Assembly: GCA_020217115.1 (NCBI GenBank)
Contig: JAIWOA010000104.1
Span: forward strand, 1-13,163
Direction of reading: 5' to 3'
Source of the DNA: Calditerrivibrio sp.
Lineage (GTDB): Bacteria; Chrysiogenota; Deferribacteres; Deferribacterales; Calditerrivibrionaceae
DNA length: 13,163 nt
The position numbers and the translations under genes are program-made. The notes under the pieces are model-generated. The model searched no databases. It had not been told where the DNA came from and worked only from the letters and a program-made list of their open reading frames with translations. Below are positions 7,201 to 13,163 of the stretch, piece by piece (position 1 is the stretch's first letter; every line of letters starts with the position of its first letter).

Positions 7201-7567
7201 TGCTGATATTGAGAGTGATAAAAAGATTTTTTCATGTGGAGTTTGTGGTGAACCATATGATCTTAATATGAAATCGGAAAAATTTGATATTAAAATGTTA
7301 AATGGTTTAAAGGTTTCAGATCTCTCCTATGAGGCAGTGAAGGATGGTGTAGGTAAAGGGAGGTATCTCTCAGTTGATTATATTACATATCAGGGTGCTC
7401 CCTGGGTTAAGCTCAAAGATTCAGAGTTTGGAATGTTTTTAAATATATCTTCAGCTGATACAAAAAAAACAGTTGATAAAAGAAGAAATTGGTTTTATCT
7501 TTTTATAGTGTCCTTTATAGCTAACATTGCTATGCTTGTGTTAATATATTTTTTGACAATACGGTAG
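7175..7567 (+). CDS. Zinc-ribbon protein with one C-terminal membrane helix, function unknown
   Basis: I do not recognise this protein. It starts with a four-cysteine zinc ribbon, Cys5-x2-Cys8 and Cys21-x2-Cys24 (CKRC and CGVC). A mixed middle domain of about 75 residues with several aromatic residues (around GAPWVKL) follows, and one hydrophobic helix of about 20 residues ends the chain (FYLFIVSFIANIAMLVLIYF). It should be a membrane-anchored protein with the ribbon in the cytoplasm if the helix is a tail anchor. The ATG at 7175 is preferred, with GGGG eight bases upstream. A longer start at 7145 would overlap ubiX by 56 bases. With the 7175 start the overlap is 26 bases, still enough to imply translational coupling. 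A second ATG at 7181 is possible. Confidence 0.72.
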   Translation: MKMVCKRCNADIESDKKIFSCGVCGEPYDLNMKSEKFDIKMLNGLKVSDLSYEAVKDGVGKGRYLSVDYITYQGAPWVKLKDSEFGMFLNISSADTKKTVDKRRNWFYLFIVSFIANIAMLVLIYFLTIR

Positions 7568-7582
7568 TTTTTAGGAGGATAT

Positions 7583-7894
7583 ATGTTTGATAAAGAAAAG
7601 AGTATGGATTGGCTCAGAACAAAAATCGAGAAAGGGAAAGAGGAGCTTGTAAAGTTTTCTAAGATAAGCAAACTTAAGCTTGAGATTTCTACGCTTAGAA
7701 AAAGAAAAGACGAGAGATACAAATCTATGGGTAAGAGAGCTTTCAAAATGGTCGAAGATGGCTTAATGGATGACTCCCAGATTGTTGCTGATTATGATGA
7801 CATTATCAGAATTAACCAGAAGATAGAGGATCTTGAGCTTGAAATTAAGGCTGTAAAAGAATCAAAGAGTGTTGTAGATTTTGATAATGAATAA
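7583..7894 (+). CDS. Small charged coiled-coil protein, function unknown
   Basis: A 103-residue soluble protein, mostly helical and rich in Lys and Glu. Heptad-like stretches occur near residues 27-45 (KISKLKLEISTLRKRK) and 74-95 (IIRINQKIEDLELEIKAVK), separated by a short linker containing GKRAFKMVEDG. This pattern resembles small bacterial proteins in which a similar coiled coil is followed by a zinc ribbon. Here no cysteines are present, but the gene just upstream encodes a zinc ribbon. AGGAGG at 7573-7578 is a near-perfect ribosome binding site four bases before the ATG, so it is probably well translated. The end overlaps the HDOD gene by 8 bases. No enzymatic role can be assigned. Confidence 0.75.
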   Translation: MFDKEKSMDWLRTKIEKGKEELVKFSKISKLKLEISTLRKRKDERYKSMGKRAFKMVEDGLMDDSQIVADYDDIIRINQKIEDLELEIKAVKESKSVVDFDNE

Positions 7895-8720
7895 TAGCAA
7901 ATTAAAAGATCTACTTGGTGACGTTAAAGAACTTCCTCCGATGCCACAGGTAGCCGTTCAGGTTATGGGTATTCTGGATAAGGATGATTTTAGTTTTGCC
8001 GAGCTTGTGAGTGTAATTTCTAAAGATGTGAGTATTACTGCGTCAATATTGAAAATTGCAAACTCACCCCTTTTTGGTTCAAGGGTAACAATAAATAATT
8101 TAACTCAGGCAATTTCTCTTCTTGGGATAAAAAATTTAAAAAATATTGTTGTTGCCCTATCTACAAGGGGTATGTTTGAGTCCAATAAGATAACCATTTT
8201 TGAACAGAAGCTCTGGGAACATTCTGTTGCTACTGCTGTTTATGCAAGAATTTTTGCCCTTAAGTTTAATAGGAAAATGGCTGAAGAGGCATTTATAATA
8301 GCTCTTTTGCACGATATAGGTCAGATTGTTTTGTCACTTTTTGTTGAGAAATATAACAATGTAAAGGAAAATGTATTTGGACAACATATTGATATTAGCC
8401 TTGTGGAGGATGAGTTTATAGGGACAAACCACTGTTTAGTTGGAAGTTTGCTGCTTGAGGAGTGGGGGTTGCCAGAGATCTACTGTGACGTAGTTCTTAA
8501 CCATCACAATTTTCAAAATAGTAAATATCTGGATATGGCTAAGATTATTTATATTGCAAATAATAAGGTAAAGGATCACCAGTTTTCAATTTCGAAGAAG
8601 AAAGATTATTCATTTGATGGTCTTTTATCTGATATGGGTTATGAGCAAAGTGAAATCGAAGAAGTTGATATCAGTTTTATGGAGATTATAAAATCTGAAA
8701 AGGATCTTTTAAATGTATGA
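7887..8720 (+). CDS. HDOD-domain signalling protein
   Basis: HDOD domains are HD-related helical modules that usually lack phosphodiesterase activity and act as scaffolds in bacterial signalling, often for motility, cell cycle or two-component outputs. This protein is essentially one HDOD domain (about residues 13-210) with a short tail. Visible are the opening ELPPMPQVAVQVMGIL (15-30), the helix with ILKIANSPLFG, then LLGIKNLKNIV, LWEHSVATA (109-117), ALLHDIGQIV (139-148; His142, Asp143) and GSLLLEEWGLPE (186-197). There is no receiver, GGDEF or other output domain. The ATG at 7887 is more likely than the TTG at 7881. No strong Shine-Dalgarno is seen, so translation probably depends on coupling to the preceding gene, whose stop overlaps. 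It overlaps the lipoprotein gene by 4 bases. Confidence 0.9.
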   Translation: MNNSKLKDLLGDVKELPPMPQVAVQVMGILDKDDFSFAELVSVISKDVSITASILKIANSPLFGSRVTINNLTQAISLLGIKNLKNIVVALSTRGMFESNKITIFEQKLWEHSVATAVYARIFALKFNRKMAEEAFIIALLHDIGQIVLSLFVEKYNNVKENVFGQHIDISLVEDEFIGTNHCLVGSLLLEEWGLPEIYCDVVLNHHNFQNSKYLDMAKIIYIANNKVKDHQFSISKKKDYSFDGLLSDMGYEQSEIEEVDISFMEIIKSEKDLLNV

Positions 8721-9175
8721 AAAAATTTTACTATGTAATATTTGCAATAATCTCTTTTTATATCTTTTATGGGTGTTCTACTACATTAAACTATAAGACT
8801 ACAAATACATTGAAAGAACGTTATCCCTATTCCCAGAAGGCTGGAGATCTGATATTTTTTTACGATGTAAAACAGACAGAAAAGGGGAAATTGGTTGAAT
8901 TAAATGTCAAAAATGTTTCCAATCTTTTTATATCTAACCTTGTCTTTGATATTTCTGAAGATGGTGAGAAATATAGTAGATTTTTATATGTAGGGAATAT
9001 AAAGAACCTTAATTCAAAGGTTATAACATTTAATGTTGATAAGAAATCTGAGATCTTAACAATAAGTTATAAATATAATTTAATAAAAGAAGATTCATTT
9101 CTTGGTCCTGACAAAAATAACAATGGAAGTGACCCTTACGAAAAATCTGAAAAGGTTATGATACTGCTTAAGTAA
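8717..9175 (+). CDS. Predicted lipoprotein, function unknown
   Basis: The N-terminus is a lipoprotein signal: Lys2-Lys3, a hydrophobic stretch to residue 18 and a Gly19-Cys20 cleavage site followed by Ser-Thr-Thr. The mature part of about 130 residues is predicted mostly beta. The segment from about residue 50 to 115 (GKLVELNVKNVSN and VGNIKNLNSKVITFNV) reads like a small immunoglobulin-type sandwich of the kind seen in FxLYD-like extracytoplasmic domains. That is only a resemblance by eye. Near the C-terminus, DKNNNGSD could be an Asp/Asn-rich metal-binding loop. The gene overlaps the HDOD stop as ATGA and is the last of the operon, ending one base before the convergent kinase-FapA gene. No specific role is recognised. 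Confidence 0.75.
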   Translation: MKKFYYVIFAIISFYIFYGCSTTLNYKTTNTLKERYPYSQKAGDLIFFYDVKQTEKGKLVELNVKNVSNLFISNLVFDISEDGEKYSRFLYVGNIKNLNSKVITFNVDKKSEILTISYKYNLIKEDSFLGPDKNNNGSDPYEKSEKVMILLK

Positions 9176-9176
9176 T

Positions 9177-11609
9177 TTATGTTGAACTAAAGATTAGCAT
9201 ATCATTTTCATCTTTAGCGATGATGACCTTACTTTCATATTCATCTTTTGTTATTGTAACTGTTGAGCCTACTTTTATTTTGATATCTCTAAAAAGATGT
9301 CTTCTTATTATAATCATCTCTTTCTGATTAGAGAGTACAAAATCCATATCGCTCTGTAGAGATTCTATCCTATTTTCAAGTAATGCCTGTAAATTTTCCA
9401 ATTTTTTTAGTTTTTCTATCGATATTTTATATTCATTGTCAAGTATTGCATTTTCCATTGTGCCGTGGGATAGTATTATCTTCTTAATCTGAAGTTTTAA
9501 TTGATTAATTGTTTTTGACAAATTATCTAATTTTTCCAATGTGTCTTGTATACTCGTTTTTAGCTGATTCTTTGTATTTTGATTAATTATTAACGATGTT
9601 TTCGTATAATTTTTGGATCCTGCTACATTGATATCTATGAGCCTTGTTGCTTCAATATGACTACCTTGAACTGCCCCCATACCTTTATAGGATAAAAAGG
9701 TTTTGCATGAAACTCTGGAATTTCTGGTATAGTTTGAAATTTCCACTGTATCTCCTGCAATTAATTCTGAATCCTGAACAAAGTCTGCTTTTATATTTTT
9801 TAGTGCCTTTATTTTTGTCTGATTTTTTCCAAATACACCAGAATTTATTAAAATGGAACCCTTTTCAGATTCTATATATGCCCCCTCTACAACACCTCTA
9901 ATTTTTATATCTCCCCCTGCAACAACTTTAAAATCTGGGAGTACATCCCCTCTAATAAGCACATCCCCTTTGTAGGAGATATTTCCTGTAGAATAATTTA
10001 CATCTCCATCGACTATGATAATCTCTATAACGTTTACTTTGTTGTTATCAAAGTTTACAATACCATCCGTAGTAGATAGAAGTTTAAGACCATCTGCAGA
10101 TATATATGTATTTTTGCCTGAAGGAAGCTTCAGATCCTTACCGGGGGTTGCCTTTATTATATTTCCAAATACATCGTAGCCATCTATCCCCTTTGTATAT
10201 GGTATCTTCAAAACGAGGGGATCACCTTTGTCAACTTGCTGGATGACACTTATATTCTTAAAGTCCACATACCCTTCTTCATCCTCCCTTGGTTTGAAAA
10301 TATTTTCTTTTTCAAAGAAGAATATAGTATATGCATCCTCACCTGGGCTTGGGTCTACACCTTTTGCTACAAGCTTTATAGTACCCCCACTTTCTTGAGC
10401 AATTGACTCTATTGCCTGGTTTATTAGTCCGAACTTTACCTTATTTTTTTTAAGGTGAAATGTTACAGCTTTAGGATCAAAGATTTCATTGGAGATCTTT
10501 TTCAGATAACACTCCATATGGTCATCGGATATGGAGATGTCAAAGGCATTGGAAACTTTGCTATCTATCTTTTTAAATATCTCCCCTATCTCTATTGGTT
10601 CTCCAGTAGATAGGTGTACTGCCTGGCTGATCTTTTGTATATCATAGTTATAGATATTTTCACTTATTAACCTTTCCTCAATTTCATCAATATTTATCTT
10701 TGACTTAGGATTGGTTTGCATGAACATCTTTTTGTCCTGTATAAAAAATCTATAGGTCCCCACATCATAGCTTTTTGTATCTAATTTTAAGGATATATTT
10801 TTTATCTCCTGAAATATATCTGATACAGATAGATATCTTTTTTCAGGATCCTTTGATAAACATTTCTTTATTATATTAGCAATATCTACATCGACATCCG
10901 GGTAATATGCTGGGTCAAGATAATCAGAATTCTTTAATTTTAATATATTCTCATCTTTTATGGTATCGCCAAAGGGGTGTTCTTTGCAAAAAATGAAATA
11001 TAGAAATGCTCCTATCTGAAAAATATCGCCAGATACGGTTGATTCATGATTTTTTAGACATTCTGGAGGGATGTATGGTGGTATGTTATTAGAATATCCC
11101 AATTCACTTAATAATTCATTTTTCGTCAGGTATCGTCTTAGATCAAAATGGTCTACTTTTAATGTTCCAGATGTCAAAAATATTGAGTCTATGTAAAGAT
11201 TTTGATGAAGTAACTTTAAATTATGGGAGAATTCAATGGCATCTGCAAGGGAAAGGGCAATGTTGAGTTTTTCCTTTATATTGAGGTCAAAAAGGATATC
11301 CTTTGAAATTATGCTATTTTTTATGTCAAAATACTCATGTACAGAAAACATATCACCATCTTCCTCTATGTAGTAATCGGTTGTCGTTACTATATTTGGA
11401 TGGATTAGCTGGGCAGAATTTTTAATATACCTTTTAAATCTTTCTTTTACATTTGAGTCATCGGAGTATTTTTTTATATTTTCAAATTCTACCTTTTTTA
11501 TCAATACGTTTCTTTTAAATTTTTTATCAAAACCTCTATACACAAGGCCAGAAGGCAAAGTGAGAATAAAATCAGATAATTCATATCTTTGTGTAAATTC
11601 GTTATCCAT
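9177..11609 (-). CDS. Pseudokinase-FapA (DUF342) fusion protein
   Basis: Residues 10-276 have a Ser/Thr protein-kinase fold: ATP-site Lys38 in VLIKK, HPNIV (70-74), PPYIPPE in the APE position (177-183), SGDIFQIG with Asp195, and the closing DPEKRY with Arg258. The catalytic centre is gone: HRD is HQN (135-137), the loop Lys and Asn are Tyr139 and Ser142, DFG is HFD (154-156), and the glycine-rich loop is weak. Residues 280-440 match the FapA N-terminal region (GVDPSPGEDAYTI). Residues 445-675 match its beta-helix core (VDGDVNYSTGNI, YKGDVLIRGDV, GGDIKIRGVVEGAYIE). Residues 680-755 are a coiled coil. FapA proteins act in polar flagellar and localisation control in some bacteria; most lack a kinase module. 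There is no signal peptide or membrane helix. The start ATG has only a poor Shine-Dalgarno. Confidence 0.88.
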   Translation of the reverse strand: MDNEFTQRYELSDFILTLPSGLVYRGFDKKFKRNVLIKKVEFENIKKYSDDSNVKERFKRYIKNSAQLIHPNIVTTTDYYIEEDGDMFSVHEYFDIKNSIISKDILFDLNIKEKLNIALSLADAIEFSHNLKLLHQNLYIDSIFLTSGTLKVDHFDLRRYLTKNELLSELGYSNNIPPYIPPECLKNHESTVSGDIFQIGAFLYFIFCKEHPFGDTIKDENILKLKNSDYLDPAYYPDVDVDIANIIKKCLSKDPEKRYLSVSDIFQEIKNISLKLDTKSYDVGTYRFFIQDKKMFMQTNPKSKINIDEIEERLISENIYNYDIQKISQAVHLSTGEPIEIGEIFKKIDSKVSNAFDISISDDHMECYLKKISNEIFDPKAVTFHLKKNKVKFGLINQAIESIAQESGGTIKLVAKGVDPSPGEDAYTIFFFEKENIFKPREDEEGYVDFKNISVIQQVDKGDPLVLKIPYTKGIDGYDVFGNIIKATPGKDLKLPSGKNTYISADGLKLLSTTDGIVNFDNNKVNVIEIIIVDGDVNYSTGNISYKGDVLIRGDVLPDFKVVAGGDIKIRGVVEGAYIESEKGSILINSGVFGKNQTKIKALKNIKADFVQDSELIAGDTVEISNYTRNSRVSCKTFLSYKGMGAVQGSHIEATRLIDINVAGSKNYTKTSLIINQNTKNQLKTSIQDTLEKLDNLSKTINQLKLQIKKIILSHGTMENAILDNEYKISIEKLKKLENLQALLENRIESLQSDMDFVLSNQKEMIIIRRHLFRDIKIKVGSTVTITKDEYESKVIIAKDENDMLIFSST

Positions 11610-11650
11610 AAGAAATTGTTAGCATGGCAAATATTATTTTTCAATATAAA

Positions 11651-11677
11651 TTTACAATTATTTTTTATTTTTATAAA
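11651..11677 (+). promoter_or_regulatory. Possible promoter of the CBS/transporter pair
   Basis: TTTACA (11651-11656) is followed by the overlapping -10-like stretch TATAAAT starting at 11672, with a 15 to 17 base spacer depending on register. It lies about 75 bases before the CBS gene. The region is so AT-rich that chance matches are common, so this is tentative. Confidence 0.3.
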
Positions 11678-11705
11678 TTTGTTTATTCTGAAATAACAGA
11701 TTGAC

Positions 11706-11730
11706 TTCAATAACCCTTTTTGTTATTGAA
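11706..11730 (+). promoter_or_regulatory. 9-bp inverted repeat just before the CBS gene
   Basis: TTCAATAAC (11706-11714) and GTTATTGAA (11722-11730) are perfect reverse complements around a 7-base pyrimidine loop. The right arm ends 7 bases before the AGGAGG of the CBS gene. It could be an operator for a dimeric regulator or a leader hairpin. It is not a typical terminator because no T run follows it in the plus direction. Confidence 0.5.
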
Positions 11731-11748
11731 AGCTCTCAGGAGGTTTAT

Positions 11749-12243
11749 ATGAAAGCAAAGGATATAATGGAAAAGTTTGATGGAAGATCATTAAATCCTG
11801 ATATGACCTTGAAAGAGGCTGTCGAGTTTATGAGTAGCATAGAAAAACCTGACGGTAGTAAAGGGATTAAAGGTATGCTTGTGCTCAATAGTGGGAAGCT
11901 TATTGGTATACTTTCAATGGAAGATGTTTTAAAGGTGGTTATTCCATTTTACATAAACCCATTGTTAAAAGATTTTACCTGGGAAGGGATGCTTGTAAAT
12001 ATGGCAGCTAAAATGCAAAACAAGAAAGTTGGTGACGTAATGAATAAAAATATATTTTATGTTAAGCCTGAGGACTCTCTTATGAAGTGTGCTGAAATAC
12101 TTATAAAATATAATATCCAGAGATTGCCTGTTTTAGAAAATGAAAATGTTGTGGGTATTATTCTTGTAAGAGATCTTTATAATGTAGTGGTGAAAAAAAT
12201 TCTTGGAGAGATTAATGGATCAGGGTATTCCAGTAATTATTAA
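11749..12243 (+). CDS. Two-CBS-domain protein
   Basis: A 164-residue soluble protein made almost only of a CBS pair, the module that senses adenine nucleotides such as AMP or ATP and regulates attached or partner proteins. The first CBS domain covers about residues 3-64 (ending GKLIGILSMEDVLKVV) and the second about 93-150 (VGDVMNKNIFYVKPEDSL, then QRLPVLENENVVGIILVRDL). The linker of about 28 residues is aromatic and hydrophobic (IPFYINPLL). No catalytic or DNA-binding domain is attached. The ATG at 11749 is chosen because AGGAGG lies five bases before it (11738-11743). An upstream TTG at 11701 would place the inverted repeat inside the gene. The last 29 bases overlap the transporter gene, so it probably regulates or is co-produced with that membrane protein. 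Confidence 0.88.
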   Translation: MKAKDIMEKFDGRSLNPDMTLKEAVEFMSSIEKPDGSKGIKGMLVLNSGKLIGILSMEDVLKVVIPFYINPLLKDFTWEGMLVNMAAKMQNKKVGDVMNKNIFYVKPEDSLMKCAEILIKYNIQRLPVLENENVVGIILVRDLYNVVVKKILGEINGSGYSSNY

Positions 12244-13163
12244 TAGTCAATTCATTATAGCTGTATCAATTTTCTTTATTAGTTACATTTTGATTGTGTC
12301 TGAAAAGGTTAACAAAACAGTAGTTTCTTTATGTGGGGCATCATTAATGATAATTTTGCATGTTATAGACCAAAAGGAGGCTTTTCATGTCGAGGAGATT
12401 GGTGTAGATTGGAATGTTGTTTTTCTCCTGGTATCTATGATGATAATTATCAATATAATAAGACCTACTGGATTTTTTGAGTATATAGCAATAAAAAGTG
12501 CTAAATTGGGGAAAGGTGATCCTTTCAGGATAATGGTAATATTTGCAATTATAACTGCAGTTTTGAGTGCTTTTTTAGATAATGTTACTACTATACTTTT
12601 GATAGCACCTGTATCGTTACTTATCGCTGATGCCCTTGAGCTTTCTCCAGTCCCTTATTTAATAGTGGAGGCTCTGGCATCAAATATTGGTGGAACTGCT
12701 ACTTTAATAGGTGATCCACCCAATATAATGATAGCATCTAAGGCAAAACTTGATTTTATGTCATTCATATACAATCTTACTCCTGTTGTTATTATTATTT
12801 TGTTTGTATTTCTTATTGTATTAAGGTTGTTTTTTACAAAAAGATTGGCTATCCCTGAGGAGAGAAAACTTAGAATATTGAAGATGAATGAGAAAGATGC
12901 TATAAAAGATCCTGTACTGCTTATGAAATCTCTTATTGTTCTTTTTTTGGTTTTGTCAGGTTTTGTATTGCACGGTTTTTTACACTATGAGCCTGCAACT
13001 ATATCCCTTTTTGGAGCAGGTTTGTTGCTGCTTATTTCAAGAATTCATGATCCACAGCATATTTTTGCTGGAATAGAATGGTCTACTATATTTTTCTTTA
13101 TAGGTCTGTTTATCATGATCGGTGGAGTTGTAAAAGTTGGTTTTATCAAGTTACTATCTATTC
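12215..13163 (+). CDS. ArsB/NhaD-like ion transporter (SLC13-related), N-terminal part, runs off right edge
   Basis: An integral inner-membrane permease of the ion transporter superfamily that includes ArsB arsenite pumps, NhaD Na+/H+ antiporters and P-protein-like carriers. The 316 residues present contain about nine hydrophobic segments. The substrate-site motif LDNVTTILLIAPV (121-133) and the hallmark SNIGGTATLIGDPPNIMI (156-173) form the first half of the inverted-repeat core. The second half begins near residue 290 (STIFFFIGLFIMIGG) and is cut by the window end. The ATG at 12215 has GGAG at 12204-12207 seven bases upstream and overlaps the CBS gene by 29 bases. Family motifs do not separate arsenite, sodium or carboxylate transport, so the substrate is open. 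Confidence 0.87.
   Translation, partial: MDQGIPVIINSQFIIAVSIFFISYILIVSEKVNKTVVSLCGASLMIILHVIDQKEAFHVEEIGVDWNVVFLLVSMMIIINIIRPTGFFEYIAIKSAKLGKGDPFRIMVIFAIITAVLSAFLDNVTTILLIAPVSLLIADALELSPVPYLIVEALASNIGGTATLIGDPPNIMIASKAKLDFMSFIYNLTPVVIIILFVFLIVLRLFFTKRLAIPEERKLRILKMNEKDAIKDPVLLMKSLIVLFLVLSGFVLHGFLHYEPATISLFGAGLLLLISRIHDPQHIFAGIEWSTIFFFIGLFIMIGGVVKVGFIKLLSI

Noticed and set aside
7553..7582. TTGACA before the coiled-coil gene as an internal promoter
   Set aside because: With normal spacing the -10 would lie on the Shine-Dalgarno and the transcript would start inside the gene.
9644..9901. Plus-strand frame inside the FapA region
   Set aside because: It is antisense to the conserved FapA beta-helix and has no ribosome binding site of note.
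11501..11710. 69-codon minus-strand frame at the start of the kinase-FapA gene
   Set aside because: It lies in another frame over the kinase N-terminus and has no recognisable protein features.
1..13163. Defence system, CRISPR array, prophage or insertion sequence
   Set aside because: No spaced repeats, transposase, integrase, Cas or restriction-type protein is visible on either strand.

Overview
The window comes from an AT-rich bacterial chromosome (roughly one third G+C by eye) with tightly packed housekeeping genes. Heme synthesis, a UbiA/UbiX quinone branch, an HDOD signalling protein and a FapA-type (DUF342) protein sit together. This mix and the protein style suggest an anaerobic or microaerophilic Gram-negative such as a member of the Deferribacterota. 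That placement is an inference; no rRNA or tRNA gene is present to test it. No insertion sequence, CRISPR array or prophage is visible.

Layout. The left edge holds the first 51 codons of ffh on the minus strand with its own sigma70-like promoter. A 329-bp gap follows that carries a REP-like palindromic repeat and a heptamer repeat. Next is a CCA-adding/poly(A) polymerase family gene on the minus strand. From 1923 to 9175 ten genes run on the plus strand with gaps of at most 19 bp and many overlaps: YfcE-like phosphoesterase, FAD-dependent oxidoreductase (COG2509 type), hemE, hemH, ubiA, ubiX, a zinc-ribbon membrane protein, a small coiled-coil protein, an HDOD protein and a lipoprotein. A single good promoter lies before the first gene. 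Converging on this operon, one base from its end, is an 810-residue minus-strand gene that fuses a protein-kinase fold to a complete FapA protein. Divergent from it are a two-CBS-domain protein and an overlapping ArsB/NhaD-like transporter that runs off the right edge.

How the genes work together. hemE and hemH are two late steps of protoheme synthesis (uroporphyrinogen III decarboxylation and iron insertion). ubiA and ubiX supply a prenylated quinone precursor and the prenyl-FMN cofactor for its decarboxylation. The core of the operon therefore makes two partners of the respiratory chain, heme and quinone. The FAD oxidoreductase ahead of hemE is uncharacterised. The last four genes of the operon have no clear link to that pathway beyond co-transcription.

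The most unusual item is the kinase-FapA fusion. Its kinase domain has lost the catalytic Asp, the catalytic-loop Lys and Asn, and the DFG Asp, but keeps the ATP-site Lys. It therefore looks like a pseudokinase used as a sensor or docking module on a FapA scaffold.
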